Source: Strigamia acuminata (taxonomy: Eukaryota; Arthropoda; Chilopoda; Geophilomorpha; Linotaeniidae). From it: a DNA stretch of 64,000 nt. The translations under genes were made by a program, and so were the position numbers. Below the pieces are notes generated by a model. It did not search any database. It saw nothing but the letters and a program-made list of their open reading frames with translations, and was not told the DNA's origin. Below are positions 11,771 to 22,600 of this stretch, piece after piece (position 1 is the first letter of the stretch; every line of letters begins with the position of its first letter). The DNA lies in NCBI GenBank assembly GCA_949358305.1, contig OX442315.1, positions 1,674,001 to 1,738,000 on the forward strand, read 5' to 3'.

Positions 11771-14700
11771 TCAACAACAATCGTCCTCCCATGTAATAGT
11801 TATGTCGTTAATCACGAGCCGATCATTCTGCTTTCTTAATTCCAATAATGGGGGGTCGGACTCCCTATTATGGATAAGAGACCCATTAAAAATTATTTCT
11901 CTGTCTCCCCCCCCATAGTTCAAATCTTTTTCAAACGTAGTACTTGGAATGCCATTAAAAATCGACTCGCAAGTCGTTGATTGACCTTTGACGATCTTTG
12001 TCGTCGACTCTAAACCTTTGTTTGTTTCGTTTGTTTTGTTTTTCCTTTTCCTTTTGTTTCTCTTGGTCTTGTTAATTTCCCCCTCTGTTTCAACGAATTT
12101 GCACTCATTTGCACCAAGCAATAGCTGCACATGTGTTGAGAAAACTTCCCCCTCTGTCTCAACAGCTTCGGACCCGCTTACACCAACTAATGTAAAGTCC
12201 GGGAGAATTTCTTCGTATGTCTTCACTAAAGACAAAACCTCTGGGGATTTAAAAACAGGCTGTACGACAATGGTTGAGACCTCCTCTGTCTCATCTTCGG
12301 GAAGAGCATGCGAATCCGACAAACCGTTATCTTCCGCTTGAACAACTTCCATAGGGTTACCCATTTCCCCCTCGAACCAATAATCCTGTTCGTACACCTT
12401 TAACTTGACCAAAGAAACAACTTCGTCTTGTTTCGGATCCCAGATCCGATAACCTTTTCCAAATTCGGCATATCCGACTAACGCGCCTTCCCAGGTATGT
12501 TTGAGACCTTTCACATTCCTAATGTGAGTTAAAACTTTAACCCTCGACCCAATACATCGGAGGTGTCTCACTGATACCGGTCTAGAATACAATACATTAT
12601 AAGGAGCATCCATATTTAAACTAACTTTTGGAACACGATTCCGCAGGTATGCCATCGTATTGGCAAGTTCCATCCATAAAGTGTTTGGAAACCTATTTTC
12701 CCATAGTAAAATGTTTACTCCCGTTACAATGTCTTCGTTGGCGCTCTCAGAGATGGAATAAATGTCAGGGTTGGCAGATTCCATTCCAGCAATCTCGATT
12801 CCGATACATTCGGCAATTTCAACCCATTCCATTAATTCTTTTGGGGAATAATCTATCCCACGTCCCAAACTAATTCTTTTTACTTTCCTGCCAAGTATAT
12901 GTTCAGTTTCCTTTACCCAATCCTGAAACATATCAATTACACCTTTCCCATTCTTTGAATGTCTAATCCAGATATATTGCGAACAATCATCAACTAAAAC
13001 CATGTATTGTTCTCCCATTTTGTGTGGGACATCCCAAACACTTAGATTTATCAAATCTAAAACCCCCCCGAGGTTAACTCTCTGTGTTGGGGGCATATCT
13101 GGATTTGTAGCTTCTGTTACTACACAGGATGCATGAGGGGTAATTTCCCTGTCCTCTAATAGGACGCCAAATACTCTATTTGACTGATTCATGCCAAGAA
13201 CGCTCTCTTTATCTAGATGTCTCAAACGCATCTGCCACAAATAAAGAGGAAGGGCCCTGTCTTTCCTTTTCTTAGACCTCTTAGATTTTTCTAAAATTCC
13301 TTTACTGTCCTTGGTCTCAAAACAATTGCTAACAATCCTGGTCATACTGTATGACTTCTCCCCCTCATTGTTAGTAATTGGGACTCCACCCAATCCTGCA
13401 GAATCCGTAGACTTTTTAGTCTTCTTCAAAAAACATTTCTGATTTCCCATATCAGAATTAAGGGGATTGCTGCTGTCAATTTGAACCTTGTTCAAGCACT
13501 CAAAACTCCCGTGTCTATGTTGAGTTTCCCCGTGTTGTCCATTATTAATTGAGATCCCACTCAAATTATCTATGGCATTCGAAACCCTGTTCGAATCAAC
13601 CATCTCGAAATTCCGATTTCCATTGTTCGTGCTTAGCACGTCGCTATTCGCAGTTTTTCCCACATTACACATCTGTGTCTCACAAATTGCCCTAATCGAA
13701 TCTCCAATCGCTTTAGCCAAACTATTTGGTTTGTGAGTTAGTGCGCTCTTAATAATAAAATGTGTTAATAGCGATACATTTTTGTCAAAATCAGAATTTA
13801 AATCAGCTGTGTCAACCGCATGATTTGTTACAAAGGGTGCGGATGCACGTACAATTGAAACCATGGTGCAACAATTAACCGTGAATTCATTATTCCTATT
13901 CCTTTGTGCCACTAAAAATGGTTTGCTGATTTTATTTTTGTAAACAGCCAGTCTCCCATGTGCAATATTAGTGGTTAGGCCTATTTTATCCAATTGTCCC
14001 AAAGAAATCAAATTTCTCCCACTTTTGGGCACAAACCAAACATCCTTTAAGAATAAATTTGTCTTCTGTTTCCCATTCAAAGAGAACAGACGGATATCTC
14101 CAATCCCCATGATTTCTAAATCATTTTCAAATTTACTTAAAGGCCTAAAATTGCAAAACCACTTTTCACAAGATGCCACATGGTTGGAGACTTGGCTATC
14201 ACAATACCAAGTAATATTTCCAAAACTATTATCTTCCTTGGCTGTAGAATTTTTAAAATTCTCCTTTTCTTTATTGCTAAATGACTCCACATCCTTTTTA
14301 TCCGTGTGCACGTCGGAACAGTTCCTATTACTGCAAAATCTTTCACAAGCCTGTGTTAATTGCCGCATCCCAGATGAGGGGAGATTTCCTTGTTCCCAAA
14401 CCGAAGGACAATCCCTGGCGAGATGACCCACTCCGCCACAATTGAAACAACAGGTGACACACGTCTGTGCCGAAGATTCCAGTCTGTTCCCGCAATAAAG
14501 TCCACTTTTGGCATTTGATGCCGTGCAAAAATTCAAATTGCCATGTACATTCTTAGAATGCTGCGGAATCCTTTGGCGTTGCCAATCCCTTGCGTCATAA
14601 TCGTCCGTGTTGACATTACAACTATCGACTTCGCCGCCAAAAGTAGTCCCCTGGTTCTCCAGGTTATACACGTGGATTTTATCCACATTTCGATTCCAAA

Positions 14701-14833
14701 TAACTCGATTTCTTCGCAAATTTGTATCATTATGATGACACAATTGGTCAAGGAACTGTCCTTTGACCTCTTGGCGCGCCTGGCGCGCACACGCAACATG
14801 CCAATTGTCCAAATTGGCTTTAAAACCCGGCAA
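11771..14833 (-). CDS. Copia-2 Gag-Pol-like protein, catalytic motifs replaced
   Basis: An unbroken 1020-codon frame. About residue 130 is a CCHC knuckle (CFNCGGVGHLARDC). A protease-like block follows (WYCDSQVSNHVASC), with Gln where the DSG motif has Gly. The pre-integrase block (LWQMRLRHLDKES) has lost its usual first His. In the integrase-like core the middle acidic site, normally within SDNG, reads ISLGRGIDYS, and the final Glu region (normally NGVAERxN) reads ISESANEDIV. The core still has recognisable structure (YMVLVDDCSQYIW; LRNRVPKVSLN; GYAEFGKGYRIWDP). Downstream is a charged tail with KRKNK-type clusters, then the stop. No capsid domain of the usual copia kind and no RT are present. 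An intact long frame with all signatures altered suggests a non-enzymatic, trans-mobilised or repurposed protein rather than simple decay. Confidence 0.75.
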   Translation of the reverse strand: MPGFKANLDNWHVACARQARQEVKGQFLDQLCHHNDTNLRRNRVIWNRNVDKIHVYNLENQGTTFGGEVDSCNVNTDDYDARDWQRQRIPQHSKNVHGNLNFCTASNAKSGLYCGNRLESSAQTCVTCCFNCGGVGHLARDCPSVWEQGNLPSSGMRQLTQACERFCSNRNCSDVHTDKKDVESFSNKEKENFKNSTAKEDNSFGNITWYCDSQVSNHVASCEKWFCNFRPLSKFENDLEIMGIGDIRLFSLNGKQKTNLFLKDVWFVPKSGRNLISLGQLDKIGLTTNIAHGRLAVYKNKISKPFLVAQRNRNNEFTVNCCTMVSIVRASAPFVTNHAVDTADLNSDFDKNVSLLTHFIIKSALTHKPNSLAKAIGDSIRAICETQMCNVGKTANSDVLSTNNGNRNFEMVDSNRVSNAIDNLSGISINNGQHGETQHRHGSFECLNKVQIDSSNPLNSDMGNQKCFLKKTKKSTDSAGLGGVPITNNEGEKSYSMTRIVSNCFETKDSKGILEKSKRSKKRKDRALPLYLWQMRLRHLDKESVLGMNQSNRVFGVLLEDREITPHASCVVTEATNPDMPPTQRVNLGGVLDLINLSVWDVPHKMGEQYMVLVDDCSQYIWIRHSKNGKGVIDMFQDWVKETEHILGRKVKRISLGRGIDYSPKELMEWVEIAECIGIEIAGMESANPDIYSISESANEDIVTGVNILLWENRFPNTLWMELANTMAYLRNRVPKVSLNMDAPYNVLYSRPVSVRHLRCIGSRVKVLTHIRNVKGLKHTWEGALVGYAEFGKGYRIWDPKQDEVVSLVKLKVYEQDYWFEGEMGNPMEVVQAEDNGLSDSHALPEDETEEVSTIVVQPVFKSPEVLSLVKTYEEILPDFTLVGVSGSEAVETEGEVFSTHVQLLLGANECKFVETEGEINKTKRNKRKRKNKTNETNKGLESTTKIVKGQSTTCESIFNGIPSTTFEKDLNYGGGDREIIFNGSLIHNRESDPPLLELRKQNDRLVINDITITWEDDCC

Positions 14834-16616
14834 TCGTCCTCGGGCTCAGAACAATCTTCCACTGTCTTTTAAAGACATTGTTGCTGCACGTAACACAACT
14901 ATTCCACACAATAATTCACTTTTCGTTGCAAAATGTGGCTCTTTCCACAAAAATGCCGTAGCACAAATCGGTAGACACTTTGTCACTTTGAAAAAACTCT
15001 TTTCCCACAAAATATAAGGCGAAAAATGCGCTACTTCCCGGGGGAATCTCTTTAAGAGAGATTGAAACCCGAATCTGGTCGTCCTGATAGCTTCCGACCG
15101 CCAACCTGGTGGCGCGGGACGGCTACCTTGTACCACGGACAAGCCCAGACCGGAATAGGACTGTACGGGGGCGACTGCCCGAAGGGTACAGAACAAACTA
15201 AATTGCCCAGAACAAAAACTTAAAACTATACAGAGTTTCACGACAACCCAAGTAAATAAAACAATAATACGTTGGCACGTTGTCTGCTTTGCGGGACTTT
15301 TGCGTCGCAAAATCCCACGTCGGCGTCGTTGAACTTGTCGCAATTTACTTGTGCACCTGGCACAAGACTTAACCGGTCCCTGCGATGCGCAGATACACTC
15401 TACGTGCAAATCCGCGATGCGTTTGTGCCCGTCGCACCAAACGCGTCCAACAACTCGAAACAATCTCCAAAAATTCCGTGACGTCGTCCAGACGTCTATC
15501 GGTGATCTATCCAACGTCGCTCTACGTTGAAACGCTCTTCCGCCGATAAATTCGTCGATAACGTCGCTACGACGTCGCTCCAATCGATCGCGAACCGTAT
15601 CGCCGATCGTTCCAGTTGAAGAATCGACTTCCCGTCGAATCATCGGTTCCGAAACTGTTCGGAATGATCGTTGGTCCTCTCCAACAATGCTGTAGTGTTC
15701 CCACGTTGATTTAATCTACGATGGAACACTTCTTCACCGCTAAAACAGCCAATCTCGCTGCTCCTAGTGAAGAACGATGGGCACCGCCATCTTGGATTGT
15801 GACGTCATCGTTGCAAACATTTCGCTCGATTCGTGATCAAAATAGGCCTATATCTCCGCCAAACGAAACAAAAATAGAATGCAAACAGTTCTTACAGTCA
15901 CAATGTGAAATCCTTAGCCGATTCCACGTCGAATCCAATCGAATCTCGCTGCAAATCCGTGCCCGGCACTTTTGCGATTCGTTCCCGGCGCCGTCCGTCA
16001 AATCCGAATCGATTCGCCGAAATTCCGTGTTGCGACACTATTCCGCAACAAAAACCCTCCAAAATCGATCGTCGTCGTTGCCAAACGATCTCCAACGATC
16101 CCACGGTGTTTATTCTGCCGTTGCAGAACGTTTCCTGCATGAAACGGCTTGCTTCTGCTGCTAATCGTTGCTTTCGATGGGCGCCGCCATCTTGGATGGT
16201 GACGTCATCGCGATAAACATCGTGGCTTGAAATAGGCTTATAATTCCGCCAAATAAACACAAAACCGATTCGAAAATTGTTCTTACTGTCCACGCTAATA
16301 GTCCAAGCCGATTCCGTCGCAAAAACACTTTGTTTTCCGTCTTGAAACACCGTCCGCCGATCCACGCCGTCCGCTCGTTCGTTGCGGGCGATTGCCGTCG
16401 AATCCTCGGCCCGAACGTCTCCAAAACGTCGTCGCGATCGTCGCGAATGCGTATACGAACGCCCGATCCTTTCCTGCTTAGCAGGCACGCGAATCCTCGA
16501 TCGTTTCGGCGGCGCCTCGCTGCTCGATGTCCGCACGGCTGTGCGACGAAACCCGGACCCCGAAAAATGGCCGTAAAAGCGTGCAAACGTTTCCTAAACA
16601 CTCACCACAACCGAGG
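14834..16616 (-). other. Copia-2 5' leader with an internal direct repeat
   Basis: A long leader between primer site and ORF. Two related blocks about 400 bases apart each contain ccgccatcttggat followed by gtgacgtcatcg (15779-15925 and 16178-16320). Open frames of 212 and 265 codons on the minus strand here show no family I recognise and are probably incidental. Confidence 0.5.
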
Positions 16617-16634
16617 AACCACCCTCTGCTACCA
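16617..16634 (-). promoter_or_regulatory. Primer-binding site, initiator tRNA-Met type
   Basis: In minus sense this is TGGTAGCAGAGGGTGGTT. From memory it matches the complement of the 3' end of metazoan initiator tRNA-Met at all but one position. One base separates it from the 5' LTR, as in copia-group elements. Confidence 0.8.
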
Positions 16635-16635
16635 A

Positions 16636-17038
16636 TGTTGGGTTCTAGTGTTTGTTGGGTGAGTGTTGGACAGTAAGAAGACATCTTCTTAAGCTTGGCT
16701 TAAAGTCCATATCCAATATGGCTGCCACTTTATTCACAGTTTGGCAAGGAGTGAGTGACTTCACTCATGACAGAACGAATCTCATACAGTAAAACAGGAC
16801 AAATCATATATGGTACAGAAAGAATCCCTTAGGATTTGCAAACACAAGCTATATAATGCTAAAAGAACAAATCATAACTAAGAAACCGTATTCGGGCCAG
16901 CATAGAAATTTTCTCCGATGCACACAGTCACCGTAGGCACTCCAAATGCCGTTAACGATACCCTGCAACGCAACAACGGTATGCTGCGCACAATTGCACA
17001 TTGTTATAACCGATCCACAGTTATGGAATAACCCAACA
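16636..17038 (-). repeat. 5' LTR of copia-2
   Basis: Same 403-bp sequence as the left LTR, with differences such as aagaag for aaggag near the start, tttctcc for ttcctcc and aacgata for aacaata. It is followed on the right by the second TSD copy, atttc. Confidence 0.9.
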
Positions 17039-17553
17039 ATTTCGGCCACAGATGGCGCTGGCGTTCGGAAAAACGTCACCGCCATGTGACAGGACCGATC
17101 AATTCGACTCCGGGGGCGATAGGAGATTTCCTATAAAACTGCCGCCCATTCTCGACAGAGCTCTTCTCATTCTCTCTTTTGTTTCAGGTCATGACAACAC
17201 ACACTCTTATAACTCAGTAACTGAATGTCGCCCATTAAAGGGAACGGCTGAAGGTTGCTGGGATTGAATTTGAATTGGATAAACATTGCAAAGTGTTAAT
17301 TTGTTGTTTCCTATGTTAAAGTGTCAAGTGAATCCAATGATAACCAAATGCTAATTAGTGTCATGAGTAAATGTGTAAGAAGTTGTATAATTTAAAAGGA
17401 ATTGAACAGACTTTGTCTGTCCAGTTAATAAAGAAATTGAAGTTTGAATTTAAACCATTAAATTGACTCCACTCATTTCCCTCTTCCTCACTCTAAAATT
17501 CCATAAACAAATGTCACGTGGAAATCCATAAAAGACCAGGAATCCACGTAACA

Positions 17554-19072
17554 ATATTAATCCATTAAATCAGTGATGGTAAAACTTTTCGTAATTCAGC
17601 ACCCCTTAGGTTCTCCAAATACTTTCTCGCACTCCCATGTTCAGTTGGACACCAGAGGACAAATTAAAGATCTCCCTGCAGTACAGCTACTTATAGTTTG
17701 TCATCATTGCGGTTGTGGTAATCCCAAATTATCATAAATAAAAGGATTATCCCTAATGTTGTAATTTAGTAATAAAATATTTAGTAATCAAAGAGTTTCA
17801 ACAATATTTAGGGATCACAGGATGTAGCCCCTATGATTTCGGTGAGAACAGGAAAATCTGGGCTACAGGAAATGCTACGTCTTGTTAGCAAGAAGGAGAA
17901 TTGTTGGTGATATTGTTTGGTGCGTCACCGTCAGGTGGCGTACATGATCATTTGAATAATTATATGTACACTAAACACAGAATAAATCCACTTCCTGTTT
18001 AACATGTAAATGCTATACACGTGCCTTACTTTTGTCTCCTACTCCATCACATGCAAATAACGTAAATTATTCCGGGTCGGAATAATTTCCATCTTGTCAT
18101 AAAAATGTTTTCATTAAACTTAGAATTATTTCAGAGAACTTGGTCTTATTATTATTTATCATTTATGTATAAGTCTTAGATTAAGCATCCGCGATCTTAT
18201 CTGTATAGAAAATAAGAAACGCGACACAGTGTAAAAACCGTTGAGATCTAATGACATTAGCATTGGCCAGGTTTATTTTCTGGATGATGTGGCCATGGTA
18301 TGGTCTAGGTAAAACTGTTGACCATAAGCAATTTCCGTTGCAATTTTCAGATTTGGAAGCCAAATACGGATCAAAGGTTTGTTATGCCCATTAGTGTGGT
18401 GGACAAACTTGAAACAACTGCACTGCACCCAAGATGTGAAGGTGATTGTGTGACATCATTTAAATTTTAAATGTTAATTTGTCATAACTTATTAGTGAGT
18501 TTTTCCACTACCCAGTGGATACTGCCGAAAATGTTCATTCTGCAAGTGAGCTTCAAGCTTGAATGGTATGATTTTTATGTCCAAAGCTATACAGTACGAG
18601 GTCGCGTGGGACCAGGAGAACCAATCAGCGATGAGTGTTAAATAACCAGTGTAATTTGTTTAATAAAATCACTTGTAATCTAACAAGCGACAACGCTCTC
18701 CATTGTATCGTGTGACGTTTATTCCCACCACTAGTGTGAACACTAGTGTGAACCCACTGTAATGAAACCAATATAATCTATAAGTGTCACATCCTCAAAA
18801 TGGGCGTTTTACACTGTTGGTTAAGAATGAATAAATTACTGCTTCAATTACTAGCTTTCAAGTCACGGCATGCCCTTGGTTGTAGTTGCACGTATATTTT
18901 CTAAACGGAACCTCCCCAATTATGTACAAAACTTAATTTATTCATTCCAACAACTAGTCGTTCTGCTCGTCCCTTTACATGTTGCTTTCCAACAAGCAGT
19001 TATTACGTAATTACTTATTCGGCGCATTCATTATAATCTTTTCATATTTCTTGTGGACAAGCACAGTCCGCC
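17554..19072. other. Intergenic DNA and 5' region of DEG/ENaC gene A
   Basis: No coding region is supported. The last 200 bases resemble the DNA before gene B: gaacctcccca then aaaacttaatttat near 18910 (compare 47750), and ttcttgtgg...cacagtc directly before the ATG (compare 48650-48670). This is presumably promoter or 5' UTR. Confidence 0.45.
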
Positions 19073-19686
19073 ATGGCCCTCAGACTCAAGTCACGTTTCC
19101 GAATGAAGATCCGTCGATTGGTAAGAAATCATAATGCAGCCAAAGACACCAATTACGCTTTCTTAAGCATTGTGCGAAAGATAAACGATGGTAAACTCAA
19201 TTGGCTTTTCCGCTTCTTCTGGAGCTTCATTCTTATGCTGAGCATACTTCTCTGCATTGCATTGGTCTACGACCGATTTGCTTACTACTGGTCCGAACCG
19301 TCAATTGTCAATATTTACAGCCGAGAGGTCAACACCATTAACTTTCCAAGTCTCTTCATGTGTACGACCACTACCCCTGAGTTTACGGAGTTTGCTTTGA
19401 AGGTTGATAACGGCAAGATTCCTGAAACTCTGTCGATGTCATGCATGGCACCGTTAAATAACTACAATGGATTCGCGAGTGCATCAAAACTGTGGTCCCT
19501 GTTGAACAGTAGTCGTGTTATTGACAGCATTCACTTTCTCCAAGTAATGACAAAAATCTTTCTCTCCATCTTTGTTCAATTTCATAATTTTGACAAATTT
19601 CTTTTTTGAGAATCCATTCGAAAATCTGAAAGAAAATTTAAAGTATCTGTCCACTCCTTTAGGGTTGTGTGTATCGATCAGGATTG
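19073..19686 (+). CDS. Gene A exons 1-2: N-terminus, TM1, start of ectodomain 1
   Basis: Exon 1 (19073-19543, 157 codons, phase 0) starts at an ATG in gccATGG context. It ends caa|gtaatg, followed by a 67-base intron ending ttttttgag. Exon 2 (19611-19686) holds the motif TPLGLCVSI, matching the DEG/ENaC G-x-C block, and ends in phase 1 at attg|gtaag. Its frame continues exactly into exon 3 at 35945. Confidence 0.85.
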
Positions 19687-22600
19687 GTAAGAAAATCTCA
19701 TTTTAGTTTATTTATGTAAATTTCTCAATTTTCATTCCCGAGTGATCTAACTTTAAATTTTTTATTTAAGTCTATTGTCGTTGTGATAGGAACCTTCTCA
19801 GCTGAAAAAAGGACTCGCCTTATTGCTACAGTCAGGGGCAGATCTACATAAGGACAAAATAGGGCTTGAGCGCAGGGCCCCCAAACTCTAGGGAACCCCT
19901 AAATTCTAGGGGACCGCCAACACAATGCAATGTACTAAAAAAAACAAAAAAACATAATGCTTCATATAGAAAGTATAATTGTTTTATTTTATTGTTAAAA
20001 ATTTTGATAAAGTGCCCCCAAAAAGCTAGATCAGCCCCTGACTACAGTATGAATACAGCGTAACAGTCAAGAACCTCGAGTCAAATCATGTTTTGATTTT
20101 GTATCCTCCGGCATTTGCATAATGAAAGTGGACGGTTGAACTGGGTTCGAATCTGGCTGCCATTTTCGACGCGGACGAGTGCGGGCCTGTCGCGAGCTGA
20201 TTCACACGAAATAAATAAGCTAGGCTTAATTATAAAAGATCGGGAGCAAAAAACCTGAGCTCCATTTTAATGAAATAACATGAAAAGACTGGCTCAAAGC
20301 CAAAACAACAACGATACAGCTTGTGCTCACGTAATTATGAATTGTTAACAAAATATGCGGCGACCTCTTGCGAGCGAGGCGCGTACTACGAATAGATCAC
20401 AAGTGGGCCAAAATTGCCCCAAAACCCCCAAAAAGCACAGGAAAATACATGAATAAATACAGTTTAATCCCTCAAAGCCCTTATGATAAAAAAACAGCGT
20501 TAAAACCTCCGAAAACTTCCAAACGAACACATTTCTACGATTAGGCTTAATATCTCGACACTAAACACAAACGACGGTTGCCCGGGCAACCCTCCGAATT
20601 GATACGAGTACAGGGAAAATAAAACCACGAACTGCACTAGCAACTTAACGCTAAAATAACACGAAGAGAGATAAAAAACTCGAAGAACCGTTGCGAATAA
20701 CTTCTAAAACCCAAATACTTCGAATACTGATAAACGAACTTTGAAGATACTAAACCGAAACCGAAACTCCTCCGAACTCTGGCAAAGCAGGTAAACCGAC
20801 TGTCCGCTTCCCGCATTCTTACCAACGAACCGGAACTACGACCACAACAATTCTCAATTTACTCGAAAAGAATCTTAAACGTCAACCAATCATACAAAAC
20901 AAACTCTTGAGATTCGCGTAAGACAAAACCGCTAAAAACTCCCACTGTTGCGCTCGCAACACCATGTGAGCTGAGAGGGAGAAGGATTCCGTTGTTTATA
21001 AGCTTATTTGTATTTCGGTGCCTTTCTTTTCTTTTCGATTGCATTTACGCACCTGTGTTTAAGTTTCTGTTTTGCCGCTCCCAAGTTGCATAACTGGAAG
21101 CGGCGGCCATGTGGATAATTGTATAATGTTGAGTTTGAAGCTAGGTTCACACTAGTGTTCACACTATATGGAACACCTGTAGGGCAGGTGTGAACAGAGC
21201 TGTGTGATGATTACAAATCGATAGTTATCAATGTTCACCATAGATGGCGCTGTTTAACCAACGCGCGTATTTCAAACTCGGTTAAAACTAAAAAGTGTGA
21301 TAAATAATTATTTAGACACGGTGAATAAAATATAACTATTTTATTCGACATAAACTAAGTATTAATTACTTGATGATGTTGATTCTATCGAATCAATATC
21401 CACATTACTTACCTGTCGAAGGGAACCAATCGGACCCTTCTGGACCCCAACTGGGCCCATCTGGACATAGTCATATATTAGGTCCGGACTAGTGACCCAC
21501 GAATCCATCGATTCGTACGCTGATTGGCTGTCGCCAATCTAGTAGTTCTACAGAACTATATAAGCTCCAGTTTCTCACCCACCCACTGGCTTGATTTTTG
21601 ATAACTGAACTTGTATATTGTCTGTAGTTGAATTGTTATCGTTTGATTTCATTATTCTCTATCGACACATCAGGCCACCTCAGTTCTCCACAATTAGTAT
21701 TCATTACTATTTTGTTATTGCTGTTGTAGGGCCTTTTCGGGAAGGCTAACTCCGGTAATAGACATGCATTCGCATGAAATGGCCCCGTAACGTTAGCCAG
21801 CTGTTCTACGGGACAGTAGGACTTCGTACGGTGGCTTAATATAACGGTCGTATACAGTACGACCTTGCTAAATGAAAGTAGGTCCCTCAGCTAACTGGCC
21901 ACAGTCCGCTGCAGGATGGTTGTTGTAAACAGCCCACGCAGGTTCCCGTCTTTCTACGATTGGTCCTTCCGCTCGTTAAAAGTCGGTAAAGGCCTAATGC
22001 ACAGGTAACACGCCGGGTTGGTAGCCCGTGAGTAATATCTAAAGATGTTGCGATAAAACAACTACCTGGATAATGGTAATCCAACGGCAGTGGCCGATTA
22101 ATATTTTACCCGGTGCTTGATCTGCTGATCCCGTCATCGTAAGGCATGCTGGCGGATGGGGGAGTCAAATCCTCCCGCGATGGTTCTCTCGACCGTCGTG
22201 ACGGTCCCCGCCCCATCATACCCTCCGGGTTAGTAACCCGTGAATGATATAAAATATATCATGTTAAACAAATTACTCGGGCATTGGTAATCCTGTATTG
22301 GCAATATCTTTTAGACCCGGTAAGTCCATAGAAATGTTTACCTGGTGGTTGGTACCACCGATAGCGAGTTAAAGCACACAATTAAATACTCGGCGCCTGA
22401 TCACGAGATCTTGTCGTCGTAAGGCATGCTGGCGGATGGAGTCTCAACAACTCCCGCGACGTTCTCTCAATTGTCGTGACGGTCCCCGCCCAATTAATAT
22501 TTATACAACAATTCATTTGTTGTATTCCACTAATTACTTTACTATTATTCATTTGGAACAATGGAATATTCTGCCGAATATTCCTGTTTATGCGAAGGAC

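Larger units (their letters stand above)
11310..17038 (-). mobile_element. Copia-2, young copia-type element without reverse transcriptase
   Basis: The element is 5729 bp, bounded by two 403-bp LTRs and by the perfect 5-bp target-site duplication atttc (11305-11309 and 17039-17043). It lies on the minus strand, so the right LTR is the 5' one. Next to it is a primer-binding site complementary to initiator tRNA-Met. A purine tract (agaggggg in minus sense) lies just inside the left LTR. I found three differences between the LTRs by eye, so insertion was recent. Between primer site and 3' LTR there is a 1.8-kb leader and one 1020-codon ORF that ends without an RT or RNase H. Confidence 0.9.
4945..17553 (+). 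mobile_element. Gypsy-1, degenerate Ty3/gypsy LTR retrotransposon, interrupted by copia-2
   Basis: Order is gag, protease, RT, RNase H, integrase, AT-rich 3' region, 3' LTR. The 5' LTR and primer-binding site are not visible, so the left limit given is only where the gag frame opens. Coding lesions are two frameshifts in gag and two in-frame UGA codons in pol. The 3' LTR is split by copia-2. The element is a fossil, but all catalytic blocks of pol can still be recognised. Confidence 0.85.
11226..17553 (+). repeat. Gypsy-1 3' LTR, split by copia-2 (11226-11309 and 17039-17553)
   Basis: The LTR starts TGTCACGCGTACGG directly after the purine tract and is interrupted at 11309. After copia-2 and one TSD copy it resumes with cggccacagatggcgc. 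A TATA-like cctataaaac lies at about 17130. The proposed end is ccacgtaaca at 17553, giving about 0.6 kb. A diverged relative starts near 61228, which supports the start and the joining of the two parts. Confidence 0.6.

Noticed and set aside
14846-16536. Minus-strand frames of 265 and 212 codons in the copia-2 leader
   Set aside because: No recognisable domain, odd composition, and they overlap the direct repeat of the leader; they are likely chance frames in GC-rich DNA.
19740-19920. A further exon of gene A after exon 2 (gataggaaccttctcag), with a similar block near 49400 in gene B
   Set aside because: It hits stops in both copies in the required phase. Joining exon 2 directly to the exon at 35945 (51031 in B) restores the frame and gives the same exon pattern as the second half of the protein.
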